In this document: in pieces, positions 9,352 through 20,092 of the stretch | How the letters are laid out: every line of letters starts with the position of its first letter | How positions within the stretch are numbered: position 1 is the first letter of the stretch | Source of the DNA: Duganella callida | GTDB lineage: Bacteria; Pseudomonadota; Gammaproteobacteria; Burkholderiales; Burkholderiaceae_D | Direction of reading: 5' to 3' | Assembly (NCBI RefSeq): GCF_004614165.1 | Contig: NZ_SPVG01000072.1 | Location: 1-64,000 of the forward strand | Length of the DNA stretch: 64,000 bases | The notes under the pieces: model-generated | What the model was told of the DNA's origin: nothing | The model's database searches: none | Seen by the model: the letters and a program-made list of their open reading frames with translations, nothing else | Program-made: the position numbers and the translations under genes

Positions 9352-9603
9352 CAGAGAGCTACATTGCCGACCGCTGGAACCGCCATCACTTCACCACCGT
9401 GCTTCAACTTGTCAAACGAGGCCAACATTTCACTCAAACTCGGCTTGCGGTCGATCATCTCGGCGATGATTTTCCCGGCTGCGCAGTGATGCGAACAGGC
9501 GTGCCGTCAGCAATGCGGGCTGTCTTTGATATCACCTTATTCAAACGCAAGGCAAGGCCATTACCCCAAGTATTGGTCGAAGTCTCATTGCTTTTTGTGC
9601 CAT
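9351..9603 (-). pseudogene. mazE-type antitoxin remnant with frameshifts
   Basis: The minus strand encodes the AbrB/MazE-like core TWGNGLALRLNKVISKTARI...GTPVRITAQPGK. It then loses frame in an A-run at about 9470. One base inserted there restores IIAEMIDRKPSLSEMLASFD and KLKHGGEVMAVP, up to the stop at 9351-9353. The start is also out of phase: the ATG at 9603, with GGGGGAAA upstream, is in a different frame from the core. At least two frame breaks make this a decayed antitoxin gene, unless they are sequencing errors. The adjoining toxin remnant supports true decay. Confidence 0.72.
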
Positions 9604-9716
9604 GGCATTTTCCCCCAAACGCACAAGTTGTAGACACAACAATATGCACCCGAGTCAATGTGATACGCCCTCTTGCAGACGATCGGCTGGGCGAGCGAGA
9701 GATGACAAAAACTGAC

Positions 9717-11546
9717 TCACTCGACCGTTACAGATTTAGCCAGGTTACGCGGCTTGTCGACGTCGGTGCCGCGCGCGACGGCGGCGTGGTAGGCGAGCAG
9801 CTGCAGCGAGACCACGTGCAGAATCGGCGACAGCAGGCCGTAGTGTTCCGGCAGCCGGATCACGTGCACGCCTTCGCCCGGGGTGATGCGCGAGTCGACG
9901 TCGGCGAATACGTACAGCTGGCCGCCGCGCGCGCGCACTTCCTGCATGTTGGATTTGAGCTTTTCGATCAGCGCGTCGTTTGGCGCCACCGTCACCACCG
10001 GCATTTCCTCCGTCACCAGCGCCAGCGGGCCATGCTTCAGTTCGCCTGCGGGATAGGCTTCGGCGTGGATATAGGAAATTTCTTTCAGCTTCAGTGCGCC
10101 TTCCAGCGCGATCGGGTAGTGCATGCCGCGGCCGAGGAAGAGGGCGTTTTCCTTGCGCGCGAAGTCTTCGGCCCAGGCGATGATCAGCGGTTCCAGCGCC
10201 AGCACGGACGAGATGGCAACCGGCAGGTGACGCATGGCTTTCAGGTGGGTGGTTTCTTCCTCGTCGCTGAGGCGGCCGTTGACTTGCGCCAGCGCCAAGG
10301 TCAGCAGGAATAGCGCGGCCAGCTGGGTGGTGAAAGCTTTGGTCGAGGCCACGCCGACTTCGACGCCAGCACGGGTGATGTAGGCCAGTTTGCATTCGCG
10401 CACCATGGCGCTGGTGGCGACGTTGCAGATGGTCAGTGTGTGTTCCATGCCCAGGCTGCGCGCGTGCTTGAGCGCGGCCAGGGTGTCGGCCGTTTCGCCG
10501 CTCTGCGAGATGGTGACCACCAGGGTGTTCGGATGCGGCACGCTGTCGCGGTAGCGGTATTCGGAGGCGATTTCGACATTGACCGGGATTTTGGCCACCG
10601 ATTCGATCCAGTATTTGGCGGTTAGGCCGGAATAGTAGCTGGTGCCGCAGGCCAGGATCAGCACACGGTCGATCTGTTTGAAGACGTTGTAGGCGCCGTC
10701 GCCGAACAGCTCGGGCATGATGCCGGTGACGCCGTCCAGGGTGTCGCCGATCACGCGCGGTTGTTCGAAGATTTCCTTTTGCATGTAGTGACGGTACGGC
10801 CCCAGCTCGGCAGCGCCGGTGTGCGCCTGCACGGTTTTCACTTCGCGCTGCACCTGCTTGCCGTTGGCGTCGACGATCCAGACGCGTCCCAGCTGCAGGT
10901 CGACCACGTCGCCTTCTTCCAGGTAGATGATCTGGTCGGTGGTGCCGGCCAGCGCCATGGCGTCGGAGGCGACGAAGTTTTCGCCCTGGCCCAGGCCGAC
11001 GATCAGCGGCGAACCCTGGCGCGCGGCCACCACGCGGTGCGGTTCTTCGCGGCAGAACACGGCGATCGCATACGCGCCTTGCAGACGTTTGACGGCTTGC
11101 TGCACGGTGTCGAACAGGTCGCCGTTGTACATGTGGTCGACCAGGTGGGCGATCACTTCGGTGTCGGTCTGGCTCTGGAACACGTAGCCGAGCGCGGTCA
11201 GTTCGGCGCGCAGTTCGTCGTGGTTTTCAATGATGCCGTTGTGGACCAGCGCGATGCGCGCCTGCTCGGCCGACGGCGAGAAGTGCGGATGGGCGTTGTG
11301 CGACGCCGGCGCGCCGTGCGTGGCCCAGCGCGTGTGCGCGATGCCGGTGAATCCTTGCAGGTGCACTTCTTCGACCTGTTTTTGCAGGTCGGCCACGCGC
11401 GAGGTGCTGCGCGAACGCTGCAGTTTGCCATCCACGTGCAGGGCGACGCCGCAGGAGTCGTAGCCGCGGTATTCCAGACGTTTCAAGCCTTCGAGCAGGA
11501 CAGGGGTGATGTTGCGTTGCGCTACCGCGCCGACGATGCCGCACAT
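9717..11546 (-). CDS. glmS: Glutamine-fructose-6-phosphate aminotransferase (isomerizing)
   Basis: 609 residues, full length. The N-terminal glutaminase domain starts [12 protein letters not shown], so Cys2 becomes the catalytic N-terminus after Met removal; RGYDSCG follows. Two SIS isomerase domains follow ([28 protein letters not shown]; second SIS near [18 protein letters not shown]), ending with the conserved [13 protein letters not shown]. It makes glucosamine-6-phosphate, the first step to UDP-GlcNAc for peptidoglycan and LPS. glmU, a later step, is 1.1 kb away on the same strand. A divergent Lrp-type gene lies 139 bp upstream. No glmS ribozyme-like leader is apparent. Confidence 0.97.
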   Translation of the reverse strand: MCGIVGAVAQRNITPVLLEGLKRLEYRGYDSCGVALHVDGKLQRSRSTSRVADLQKQVEEVHLQGFTGIAHTRWATHGAPASHNAHPHFSPSAEQARIALVHNGIIENHDELRAELTALGYVFQSQTDTEVIAHLVDHMYNGDLFDTVQQAVKRLQGAYAIAVFCREEPHRVVAARQGSPLIVGLGQGENFVASDAMALAGTTDQIIYLEEGDVVDLQLGRVWIVDANGKQVQREVKTVQAHTGAAELGPYRHYMQKEIFEQPRVIGDTLDGVTGIMPELFGDGAYNVFKQIDRVLILACGTSYYSGLTAKYWIESVAKIPVNVEIASEYRYRDSVPHPNTLVVTISQSGETADTLAALKHARSLGMEHTLTICNVATSAMVRECKLAYITRAGVEVGVASTKAFTTQLAALFLLTLALAQVNGRLSDEEETTHLKAMRHLPVAISSVLALEPLIIAWAEDFARKENALFLGRGMHYPIALEGALKLKEISYIHAEAYPAGELKHGPLALVTEEMPVVTVAPNDALIEKLKSNMQEVRARGGQLYVFADVDSRITPGEGVHVIRLPEHYGLLSPILHVVSLQLLAYHAAVARGTDVDKPRNLAKSVTVE

Positions 11547-11685
11547 GGTGAACCTCTTAGTTATTTGATGAAACCATCGTATTTCAGCGGTAATGAAATA
11601 TGCTTTCTAAATTTCCCACCAAATGCAATAAAATTTCGCGATACTGATATCATGAAATTTTCTTTCATTTTTTGATTTAATTTTT

Positions 11686-12138
11686 ATGGATGAGATAGAT
11701 CGCCGTATTTTGAATGCTCTGCAAATGGATGCGTCGCAGACGAACGCCGAGCTGGCAGCCACTGTGCACGTGTCGCCGCCGACGTGTTTGCGCAGGGTCA
11801 AACAGTTGACCGAAAGCGGTGTGATCCAACGCCAGGTCGCCATCGTGGCGCCGGAAAAGGTGGGGCCCAGTTTGACCGCCATTGTGGAAATCTCGCTGGA
11901 TGTGCAGGCTGCCGAGCGCATGGCGCAATTCGAAAGCCTGGTCGCCGACGAAGCGGCGGTACTGCAATGCTATCGCGTGGCGCCGGGGCCGGATTTCGTG
12001 CTGGTGGTGCAGGTCGCCGATATGCCGGCCTACCACGCGCTGGCGCACCGTGTGTTCACCAGTAATGCGAACGTGCGCAATGTGAAGGCGTATTTCTCCA
12101 CTTTCCGTAGCAAATTCGAGACACGCATCGCTGTGTGA
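11686..12138 (+). CDS. Lrp/AsnC family transcriptional regulator
   Basis: 150 residues: N-terminal AsnC-type helix-turn-helix (MDEIDRRILNALQMDASQTN, then LAATVHVSPPTCLRRVKQL) followed by the RAM/ligand-binding alpha-beta domain (AVLQCYRVAPGPDFVLVVQV). The family binds DNA as oligomers and senses amino acids. It is divergent from glmS across a very AT-rich 139-bp gap (11547-11685), which is the likely place for its own operator. Whether it controls glmS is not known. Confidence 0.92.
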   Translation: MDEIDRRILNALQMDASQTNAELAATVHVSPPTCLRRVKQLTESGVIQRQVAIVAPEKVGPSLTAIVEISLDVQAAERMAQFESLVADEAAVLQCYRVAPGPDFVLVVQVADMPAYHALAHRVFTSNANVRNVKAYFSTFRSKFETRIAV

Positions 12139-12571
12139 ATAACGCTGTGCATAAGGCTGGAATAAAGTTGTACGCAGTTATCCTTTATATACGCACAAGC
12201 TATACACCTGCTTATCCCTTGCATTTGCACAGGCTTGCCCACAAGGATGTACACAGGCTTTACCTACTTCAACATGGTTTCTCATAGTATTCAGAATGCA
12301 GCAGAGTTATCCATGCGTTATCCGCATTATTTCATCTGCTTTTGCACAGCTTTATGCACAGCCACCAAAGTTATTCCGCAGTTATCAGCCGCTTATCCTT
12401 CAGTTACCCAGATGTTTACTCACAGAGTTATGCACATTTGCAGAAAACTGAGGCGGGGTTGCCCGGAAAACGCACAATGCCAGTGCTGTAAACCTGCGCC
12501 TTAAAAATACGCTGAGCTTACCCACCTGTTTTCCTGCTCTTACTCAGGCTTTACACACATGTTTATCCACA
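12134..12571. repeat. Intergenic cluster of DnaA-box-like TTATNCACA motifs
   Basis: The 480-bp gap between the Lrp gene and glmU is AT-rich and full of TTATCC- and TTATGCACA-like words. Exact matches to TTWTNCACA, on either strand, are at 12134-12142, 12146-12154, 12352-12360, 12428-12436 and 12563-12571; the last is the perfect TTATCCACA. Near matches such as TTATCCGCA, TTATCCATG and TTACCCACC are scattered between them (about 12306, 12317 and 12528). I see no coding signal. It could be a DnaA-binding or titration site, or coincidental AT-rich repetition. Confidence 0.45.
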
Positions 12572-12600
12572 AATAAAAACGGCGCCCGATGGACGCCGTT
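12571..12600 (-). terminator. Rho-independent terminator of glmU
   Basis: AACGGCG (12579-12585) pairs with CGCCGTT (12594-12600), 9-nt loop. Read on the minus strand the stem is followed by a T-rich run at 12571-12578. It lies 22 bp after the glmU stop. Confidence 0.75.
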
Positions 12601-12622
12601 GTGGAAAACCGTCTGCTTGCGG

Positions 12623-13999
12623 TTATTTTTTGGTCTTTACCGGGCGGACCCAGTTTTCGATAGTGATCTGGCGCGGACGCGAGATGGTCAGCTTGCCGGC
12701 CGGCGCGTCCTTGGTCAGCGTGGTACCGGCGCCCAGGGTGGCGCCTTTGCCCACCGTCACCGGCGCCACCAGTTGGCTGTCGCTGCCGATGAAGGCGTCG
12801 TCTTCGATCACGGTGCGGGACTTGTTGGCGCCGTCGTAGTTGCAGGTGATGGTGCCAGCGCCGATGTTGACGCGCGCGCCGATGGTGGCGTCGCCGATGT
12901 AGGCCAGGTGGTTGGCCTTGCTGTGCGCGGCCACCTGGCCGTTTTTGATTTCGACGAAGTTACCCACATGGACGTCTTCCGCCAGCACGGTGCCGGGACG
13001 CAGGCGCGCATACGGGCCGATGATGGAGACTTCTCCCACCACCGCATCTTCGATGTGGCAGAACGGCTTGATCTGCGCGCCGGCCAGGATGCGCGCGTTG
13101 ATGATCACGCTGTTGGCGGCCACGGTCACGCCGTCGCCCAGTTCAACCTTGCCTTCAAACACGCAGCCGACGTCGATGGTCACATCGCGGCCACAGACCA
13201 GTTCGCCGCGCACGTCGATGCGCGCCGGATCCAGCAAGGTCACGCCCTGTTCCAGCAGCCGGTTGGCGATGTTGCGCTGGTGGATGCGTTCAAGCTCGGC
13301 CAGCTGCACCTTGCTGTTGACGCCGGCAACTTCCCACACCGCCGCCGGCTGGGCCGACACCACCGGCACGCCATCCGCCACGGCCAGCGCGACGATATCG
13401 GTCAGGTAGTACTCGCCCTGGGCGTTGTCATTCCTGATGGCGCTCAGCCACTGCTTCAGTTTGACGGTCGGCGCGACCATGATACCGCTGTTGATTTCCT
13501 TGATGGCGCGCTCGGCCTCGCTGGCGTCCTTTTGCTCGACGATGCGGACGATCTGGCCCTGCTCGCGGACGATGCGGCCCAGGCCGAACGGATCGTCCTG
13601 CTCCACCGTGAGGATGCCGAGCTTGTCGTTGCCGGCCACGTCCACCAGCTGCTGCAGCGTCGCGGCGCTGGTCAGCGGCACGTCGCCGTACAGGATCAGG
13701 GTGGGGACGCTGTCGTCCAGTTGCGGCAGCGCTTGCATCACCGCGTGGCCGGTGCCCAACTGCTGTTCCTGCAGCGCCATGGCGACCGGTTCCGGCTGTT
13801 TGGCAAGCAACTCCTGCACGGCTGCGCCGCCATGTCCGTAAATCACGCATACTTTGGCCGAAGCGTGCTGGTTCGACACACTGCGCGCCGTGTCCAGCAC
13901 ATGCTGCAACAGCGGCTTGCCCGCCAATGGATGCAACACTTTCGGCAGCGCGGATTGCATACGCTTGCCCATGCCGGCGGCGAGGATAACTACATTCAT
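12623..13999 (-). CDS. glmU: Bifunctional UDP-N-acetylglucosamine diphosphorylase / glucosamine-1-phosphate N-acetyltransferase
   Basis: 458 residues from the ATG at 13999 ([14 protein letters not shown]); an upstream in-frame TTG is not needed. Residues 1 to about 230 form the uridyltransferase fold (G-x-G-x-R-M motif, [19 protein letters not shown]). The remainder is a left-handed beta-helix acetyltransferase with hexapeptide repeats ([34 protein letters not shown]). It acetylates glucosamine-1-phosphate and then makes UDP-GlcNAc, following glmS in the pathway. A terminator follows it. Its start region faces the divergent DUF6279 gene with only 26 bp between start codons, so the two share a promoter region. 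Confidence 0.96.
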   Translation of the reverse strand: MNVVILAAGMGKRMQSALPKVLHPLAGKPLLQHVLDTARSVSNQHASAKVCVIYGHGGAAVQELLAKQPEPVAMALQEQQLGTGHAVMQALPQLDDSVPTLILYGDVPLTSAATLQQLVDVAGNDKLGILTVEQDDPFGLGRIVREQGQIVRIVEQKDASEAERAIKEINSGIMVAPTVKLKQWLSAIRNDNAQGEYYLTDIVALAVADGVPVVSAQPAAVWEVAGVNSKVQLAELERIHQRNIANRLLEQGVTLLDPARIDVRGELVCGRDVTIDVGCVFEGKVELGDGVTVAANSVIINARILAGAQIKPFCHIEDAVVGEVSIIGPYARLRPGTVLAEDVHVGNFVEIKNGQVAAHSKANHLAYIGDATIGARVNIGAGTITCNYDGANKSRTVIEDDAFIGSDSQLVAPVTVGKGATLGAGTTLTKDAPAGKLTISRPRQITIENWVRPVKTKK

Positions 14000-14025
14000 A
14001 GGTGCGGAATCGGGAGAGTTAATCA

Positions 14026-14922
14026 ATGCGAAAGTCTAACATGCGACTGTCTGGCGGCCGGACGTTCTACGGCCTGTTTCTGCTGATGCTGATGGCTGCG
14101 ATGACAGCCTGCAGCTCGCTCAGGCTGGCCTACAACAACGGCGACACGTTGCTGTACTGGTGGATCGACGGCTATGTCGATCTCAACGGCGATCAGAAGG
14201 AGTGGGTCAAGGACGATATCGACAAGCTGTTCCGCTGGCACCGCAAGACCCAGCTCAACGATTACATACAGTTGCTGCAGACGGCCCAGCGCCAGTTGAC
14301 GGTCGGGCCGACCCAGGCCGATCTGCAAACCGATTTCGACGAGATCAAGAAGCGCACGCAGTCGCTGCTGATGAAGGCCGCGCCGGAACTGGCCGACCTG
14401 GCGCGTTCGCTGCAACCCGACCAGATCACCGCGCTGGAGCGCAAGTTCGCCTCCAACAACGCCGAATTCCGCAAGAAAAACATGCGCGGCGACGCCGAGG
14501 CGCAGCAGCGCTTCCGCTACAAGAAATCGATGGATCAGTTCGAGCTGTGGTTCGGCGGTTTCACCTCAGAACAGGAAGAGGCGATCCGCAAGGCGTCCGA
14601 TGCGCGCCCGCTGAATAACGAGATATGGCTGGATGAGCGCATCCGCCGCCAGAAAGCCATCGTCGCGCTGGCGCGCAAGGTGCAGGCGGAAAAAATGAGC
14701 AAGGAAGCGACCACCGCCGCGATCCAGGAGCTGATCAAGGATGGCTTCGAACGGCTCGACAAATCCGAGCGCAGCGCCTTCTTCGATGCTTACGAGGCCG
14801 CCAATCTGAAACTGGTGCTGACCGTGATCCAGCTGGCCACGCCGGTGCAGAAAGCCCACGCGCAAAAGCGCATGCAGGGCTGGATCGACGACTTCCGCAC
14901 CCTGGCGGCCGACCAGCGCTGA
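14026..14922 (+). CDS. DUF6279 family lipoprotein
   Basis: 298 residues. The signal sequence ends in a lipobox (MTAC, Cys at about residue 25), so the protein is probably lipid-anchored, facing the periplasm. After it comes the family signature [23 protein letters not shown]...[21 protein letters not shown], followed by mostly alpha-helical, charged sequence. The function is not known to me. GGGAGAG sits about 9 nt before the ATG at 14026; a second ATG at 14041 is possible. It is divergent from glmU and lies upstream of rsmD on the same strand. Confidence 0.85.
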   Translation: MRKSNMRLSGGRTFYGLFLLMLMAAMTACSSLRLAYNNGDTLLYWWIDGYVDLNGDQKEWVKDDIDKLFRWHRKTQLNDYIQLLQTAQRQLTVGPTQADLQTDFDEIKKRTQSLLMKAAPELADLARSLQPDQITALERKFASNNAEFRKKNMRGDAEAQQRFRYKKSMDQFELWFGGFTSEQEEAIRKASDARPLNNEIWLDERIRRQKAIVALARKVQAEKMSKEATTAAIQELIKDGFERLDKSERSAFFDAYEAANLKLVLTVIQLATPVQKAHAQKRMQGWIDDFRTLAADQR

Positions 14923-14976
14923 CCCTGCCTGTGATATGATGGCCTGTTGAATCAAAGACTTAGATCACAGAGCCAC

Positions 14977-15624
14977 ATGTCCAGGAAGCCCGTCAGCAAA
15001 TCCGCCAAGCCCGCCAAAGTCCCGGTCCACGGTCCCCAGCACGCCAATCAGGTGCGCATCATTGGTGGACAGTGGAAACGCACACCGCTGCCGGTGCTGA
15101 GCGCGCTGGGCCTGCGCCCGACCCCGGACCGCGTGCGCGAAACCGTGTTCAACTGGATCAACCATTTGCGCGATGGCGAGTGGGCCGGCACCCAGGTGCT
15201 GGATCTGTTCGCCGGCAGCGGCGCGCTCGGCTTCGAGGCGGCCAGCCGCGGCGCGCAGTCGGTCACCATGATCGACGCCAATGCCCAGGTCACGCGCCAG
15301 CTGGAAGAGATCAAGCTCAAGCTGAAAGCCGAGAACGTCACCATCACGCGCGGCGATGCGCTGGCGGCCGCGCAATCGGCCGCCGCGCGCGGCCAGCAGT
15401 TCGATCTGATTTTCCTCGATCCGCCTTACCAGCAAGGCTTGCTTGAACGTAGTTTGCCATTGTGTGCCAAACTACTGAAAGCCGGTGGCCTGGTGTACGC
15501 CGAATCCGGGCTGGCGCTGGAGTTCGCCGAGGGCGAAGCACCCGATTGGCTGGCGCCATGGGAAGTCATTCGCGCCGACAAGGCCGGCATGGTGTTCTAT
15601 CATTTATTAAAATACACAGCTTAA
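14977..15624 (+). CDS. rsmD: 16S rRNA (guanine(966)-N(2))-methyltransferase
   Basis: 215 residues from the ATG at 14977 (MSRKPVSKSAKPAK). Conserved RsmD features: RIIGGQWKRTPLPV and RPTPDRVRETVFNWI at the N-terminus, the SAM-binding LDLFAGSGALGFEAASRGA and the N6/N2-methylase motif DPPY at residues 148-151. It methylates G966 of 16S rRNA in small subunit assembly. coaD follows 110 bp downstream, the usual rsmD-coaD order. Confidence 0.94.
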   Translation: MSRKPVSKSAKPAKVPVHGPQHANQVRIIGGQWKRTPLPVLSALGLRPTPDRVRETVFNWINHLRDGEWAGTQVLDLFAGSGALGFEAASRGAQSVTMIDANAQVTRQLEEIKLKLKAENVTITRGDALAAAQSAAARGQQFDLIFLDPPYQQGLLERSLPLCAKLLKAGGLVYAESGLALEFAEGEAPDWLAPWEVIRADKAGMVFYHLLKYTA

Positions 15625-15734
15625 AACGACGCGATCTGGGGTGAAAACTGCCCTAAATTAAGGCGAATTTAAGCGAAAAGCCGTTTTTCGGGCATAATGC
15701 GCGTTCTATATTGGTGCATATGCAGGGAGCCTAA

Positions 15735-16493
<759 letters not shown>

Positions 16494-16582
16494 CAGGCCA
16501 AAAAAGCATGACCGTGCGGCGGGGACGCGCCGCGCTCTCTCAGCGGTGGTATAGTCGGTCAGGTCCAACCCTGGAGACATAC

Positions 16583-17167
16583 ATGAACCGTAGACAAATC
16601 CTGCGCGGCCTGGTTGCTGCCGCCCTATTTGCCAGCCTGCCCGCATTTGCCGCCATCGATGTGGCCGGCGTGAAATTCGATGACACCACCACCGTCGCCG
16701 GCCAGCCGCTCAAGCTGAATGGCGCCGGCCTGCGCACCAAGTTCGTGTTCAAGGTGTATGCGGCCGGCCTGTACCTGACCGAGAAGAAAACCAGCGTGGC
16801 CGAGGTACTGGCCGTGCCCGGCCCGCGCCGCGTGGCCATCACCATGCTGCGCGACGTGCCGTCGGAGGATTTCGGCAAAGCCTTTACCGAGGGCTTGAAC
16901 GCCAATACCAGCAAGGAAGAGCGCAACAAGATCTTGCCGCAGATCATGAAGTTCGGAGAAATCTTCGCGCAGACGCCGACGCTGAAGAAAGGCGACCAGC
17001 TGACGCTGGACTGGACGCCGAACGAAGGTACCCAGTGCTACCTGAATGGAAAGAAAATCGGCGAGATGATGCCGGACCAGGCGTTTTATAACGCCGTGCT
17101 GCGTATTTGGCTAGGTGATAAGCCGGTGGACAGTTCGCTCAAGCCGGCCTTGTTAGGCGAAAAATAA
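16583..17167 (+). CDS. Chalcone isomerase-like family protein, exported
   Basis: 194 residues from the ATG at 16583 (MNRRQILRGLVAAALFASLPAFA), a signal peptide with a twin Arg and a predicted cut after AFA. The mature part has the bacterial chalcone-isomerase-like pattern AGVKFDDTTTVAGQPLKLNGAGLRTKF, split by family features VFKVYAAGLYLTEK and the end FYNAVLRIWLG. These bacterial proteins are periplasmic and do not appear to act on chalcones; the role is unknown. An alternative longer start inside the ferredoxin gene is unlikely. Confidence 0.85.
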   Translation: MNRRQILRGLVAAALFASLPAFAAIDVAGVKFDDTTTVAGQPLKLNGAGLRTKFVFKVYAAGLYLTEKKTSVAEVLAVPGPRRVAITMLRDVPSEDFGKAFTEGLNANTSKEERNKILPQIMKFGEIFAQTPTLKKGDQLTLDWTPNEGTQCYLNGKKIGEMMPDQAFYNAVLRIWLGDKPVDSSLKPALLGEK

Positions 17168-17189
17168 TGTTGCGTTGCGATATACAGGC

Positions 17190-17363
17190 TTAAGTACGCG
17201 TCGCCAGCGCGCGCTGTTTCACCGCCAGCACGGCAGCACGCGCGCAACCGCGCAGCAATGGCTTGAACAGGGTCAGCAAGCCGCCAGCGGCTGCGATAAG
17301 CAGCGCCAGCTCAACGGCTTGAAACAATGAAAAATCTTGTATTGCGGAAATCATGATGGACAT
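17190..17363 (-). CDS. Small membrane protein, 57 residues, hypothetical
   Basis: The minus strand from the ATG at 17363 encodes MSIMISAIQDFSLFQAVELA, one hydrophobic segment (about residues 13-33, rich in Leu/Ala), then a basic tail with seven Lys/Arg, ending ALATRT. This gives a single-pass, N-out/C-in type topology. A second ATG is at 17354. The ribosome site is weak. It fills an otherwise empty 337-bp gap and is divergent from a LysR gene. The hydrophobic-then-basic layout and clean frame suggest a real small protein, but no family is recognised. Confidence 0.45.
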   Translation of the reverse strand: MSIMISAIQDFSLFQAVELALLIAAAGGLLTLFKPLLRGCARAAVLAVKQRALATRT

Positions 17364-17504
17364 GGTGTAGCGCTAACCTATAGAATCTGATGTAACTATA
17401 GTGCGCCGCAACATAAGTATCCAATTAACTTTCTCGATAACAATTATGTGTTTCGTGAATGGGATATGTTATGTTGACCTAACTTTCTATCTGACTGAGC
17501 CGCC

Positions 17505-18476
17505 ATGAGCTTTCTGACGCTGGACCTGAACCTGTTGCGCGTGTTCGACGCGGTGATGACGGAACAAAATCTGACCCGCGCCGCCGGCCACCTGGCCATG
17601 ACCCAGCCGGCCGTCTCCAACGCCATCAAGCGGCTGCGCGAGAGCCTGGGCGACGAATTGCTGATCCGCACCGCCTACGGCGTCAAGCCAACCCCGCGCG
17701 CCGAGCAGCTGTGGCCGTCCGTGCGCAGCGCGCTGGCCAGTCTGGAGGCAGCGGTGGCGCCGGAAACTTTCGATGTCTCGGCCGCCCACGCGACCTTCCG
17801 GATGGCGATGGCCGACGCCACCGCCGCCATGTGGCTGCCCTCGCTGATGCGCTCGATCGAAAGCGAGGCGCCCGGCGTCAACGTGCGCATGGTGCCGCTG
17901 ACCACGCGCGAACCGCGGCCGATGCTGCTGCGCGGCGATATCGACCTGGCGGTCGGCTTCTTCCCTGGCGTCGCCGCCCAGCTTTCGTACGAAACCGGTT
18001 CGCCGATCCGCCACGAGCGCCTGTATTCCGGTAAATATGTGTGCGTGATGCGGCGTGACCATCCGCTGTCCAAGGTCGAGCTGACGCTGGAAAATTATTG
18101 CGCCGCCAATCACCTGCTGGTCAGCTTCTCCGGCCGCGCCCACGGCCTAGTGGACGAGGCGCTGGCCCAGTTGCAGCGCGAGCGCCGCATTTTGCTGACG
18201 GTGAACCAGTTCTTCACCGCCGGCCGCGTGGTGGCCAATTCCGACCTGATCACCGTGCTGCCGCGCCACCTGATCGCCGCCACCGGCATGACCGACGCGC
18301 TGGTGCACAAGGAGCTGCCGTTCCCGCTGCCGGCCGTGCACCTGGACATGCTGTGGCACGAACGCGATGCGCGCAGCCCGGCGCACAAGTGGCTGCGCAT
18401 GCATCTGGAAAAAATGAACTCGGTCACCCAGAGCAGGGTGGCCAATCCGCCCACCCCGCCGGCGTCTTCGCGCTGA
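17505..18476 (+). CDS. LysR family transcriptional regulator
   Basis: 323 residues. The N-terminal winged helix (LDLNLLRVFDAVMTEQNLTR and AAGHLAMTQPAVSNAIKRLR) places it in the NodD/PcaQ/LinR-like group. The C-terminal domain is the usual LysR effector domain (DIDLAVGFFPGV). The upstream neighbour is the small divergent membrane protein at 17190-17363. The stop codon directly abuts the stop of the convergent chemoreceptor gene with no spacer. The target is unknown. Confidence 0.9.
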   Translation: MSFLTLDLNLLRVFDAVMTEQNLTRAAGHLAMTQPAVSNAIKRLRESLGDELLIRTAYGVKPTPRAEQLWPSVRSALASLEAAVAPETFDVSAAHATFRMAMADATAAMWLPSLMRSIESEAPGVNVRMVPLTTREPRPMLLRGDIDLAVGFFPGVAAQLSYETGSPIRHERLYSGKYVCVMRRDHPLSKVELTLENYCAANHLLVSFSGRAHGLVDEALAQLQRERRILLTVNQFFTAGRVVANSDLITVLPRHLIAATGMTDALVHKELPFPLPAVHLDMLWHERDARSPAHKWLRMHLEKMNSVTQSRVANPPTPPASSR

Positions 18477-20030
18477 TCAGTGGCTGGAGCGGTAGCCGAT
18501 ACGGAAACCGCCCCAGTGCTTGCCGTTCACATAAATCGGCGCCGACAGGTCGTGCATCACCTCGCCGGTATCGCGCTTGTAGGTCTGTAGCAGGAACGGC
18601 TTGGTATTCGAGCCGCAACGCTTGCCGGTGCGGTCGCTGAAGATGCGCTTGGTGCGGTTGTTGACGATGTCGACATCGTAATCCCCCGTCAGCGGCTGCG
18701 AAAACTTCTTGTTGTGGGTGGGGAAATAACCATTGTTGTCCACAGCGCCGGCGTAGGCCAGCTGCGGCATGGCCTGCAGCAAGCCTTCCTGCAGCGGCGG
18801 CAGCACGCGGTCGGTGAAGTCGTCGAACTTGGTCTTGAACTTGGGCGGATCGGTGTTCGGAATCTGCACATAGGAACGGTCCCACAAGGCCTCGCGCGCG
18901 ATCTTGCCGCTGCTTAGCGCCTGCTCGAACAGCTTGCCCACTTCCGCCGCCGCGCGCTGAGCCGCCTCGCGGATCTCGTCATGCGAGGTTTCGATCGCCG
19001 ATTCGCCCAGCGCGCCGGTGATGATTTCCGCCCGTTCCGCCAGCGCCATCGCCGAACTGGCCGCGCGCGGCAGTTCCTTTTCGGTCGACAGCAGGCTGTC
19101 GCGGATGCTCTGGATGGCGGCGGCGATTTCCTCGGTGGTGACGACGTGCTCGCGCGAGGCGCGGGCGATTTCGCCGATCTGGCTTTCCGACACGCCCGAC
19201 GATTCCTCGATATTGCCGAGCAGTCCGTGCACGGTTTCCACGTTGCCGGCCGCCTCGCTGACCTTGCTGGCCAGCGCGTTCATGCCGGACGCGGCCCTCT
19301 CCGCCTGCTGATTAATCTCGCGCACCATGGTGCTGATTTCGTCGGTGGCTTCCTTGGTGCGCAACGCCAGCTGGCGTACTTCGCTGGCGACCACGGCAAA
19401 ACCACGGCCCTGTTCGCCGGCGCGCGCCGCCTCGATGGCGGCATTCAGCGCCAGCAGGTTGGTGCGCGCGGAGATTTCGCTGATCGCCTCGGTGAAACCG
19501 TAAATTTTGCGGGAATTGCTTTGCAGCTCGGACATGACCGCCGCGGCGGTCTGCGCATCTTCGCGCGCGGTGCGGATGCGTTGCAAGCCGTTGTCGGCTT
19601 CGGTACGGCCGGCCACGGTCTCGCCGCGCACCTGGGCGGCGATTTTCGCGGCGCGCTCGGCGTTGGCGGCGATGCGCTCGGTGGTGTCGGCGTTCTGGCT
19701 GGAGCTGTGAACGATGCCGCCGGCGGTGCTGACGTCCTGTTCGAGTTTCTTTTTGACCGAGTCGACGAAATACGAGGTTTCCGCCGCGCCTATCATGATG
19801 GCGTCGATTTCCTCGCCGACGGTGTGGGCGAAATGCCGCACGCCGCCTTCGTCGCTGTTCTGGCGCGCGCCCAGCCAGGCGATGGCGGCACCGCCCAGCG
19901 CGGCCGGAATGGCGGCAGTGACCGGTCCGCTTCCCATCAAATTGAACAAGTATGCGAGACAGGTGCCGCCTGCCGTCGCCCCCACCATCCACAATCCACG
20001 TTGCACCAGCTTATGCTGCAATTGCTTCAT
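18477..20030 (-). CDS. Methyl-accepting chemotaxis protein with a C-terminal sensor domain
   Basis: 517 residues. Two closely spaced hydrophobic segments near the N-terminus (residues 12-50) leave essentially no periplasmic loop. A signalling coiled coil follows, with the hairpin core [20 protein letters not shown] and [20 protein letters not shown]. After it, about residues 390-517 form a separate domain with [16 protein letters not shown] and [10 protein letters not shown], ending [18 protein letters not shown], a pattern I recall at the C-terminus of many cytoplasm-sensing chemoreceptors. The input is therefore probably cytoplasmic. No CheA/CheW genes are nearby. Confidence 0.9.
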   Translation of the reverse strand: MKQLQHKLVQRGLWMVGATAGGTCLAYLFNLMGSGPVTAAIPAALGGAAIAWLGARQNSDEGGVRHFAHTVGEEIDAIMIGAAETSYFVDSVKKKLEQDVSTAGGIVHSSSQNADTTERIAANAERAAKIAAQVRGETVAGRTEADNGLQRIRTAREDAQTAAAVMSELQSNSRKIYGFTEAISEISARTNLLALNAAIEAARAGEQGRGFAVVASEVRQLALRTKEATDEISTMVREINQQAERAASGMNALASKVSEAAGNVETVHGLLGNIEESSGVSESQIGEIARASREHVVTTEEIAAAIQSIRDSLLSTEKELPRAASSAMALAERAEIITGALGESAIETSHDEIREAAQRAAAEVGKLFEQALSSGKIAREALWDRSYVQIPNTDPPKFKTKFDDFTDRVLPPLQEGLLQAMPQLAYAGAVDNNGYFPTHNKKFSQPLTGDYDVDIVNNRTKRIFSDRTGKRCGSNTKPFLLQTYKRDTGEVMHDLSAPIYVNGKHWGGFRIGYRSSH

Positions 20031-20092
20031 CTGTCTCCCCGTTTCTCAGAACAGGCGCCTAGGGCGGCCGGACTTATTTTATTTCTACGATG

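Noticed and set aside
11547-11685. Possible glmS ribozyme or riboswitch upstream of glmS
   Set aside because: The 139-bp AT-rich gap has no ribozyme-like pairing that I can see and is shared with a divergent Lrp gene; the glmS ribozyme is known from Gram-positive bacteria.
15640-15700. Possible terminator between rsmD and coaD (CGAAAA-GCCG-TTTTCG)
   Set aside because: The stem is short and AT-rich and lacks a T-run after it; not reported as a terminator.
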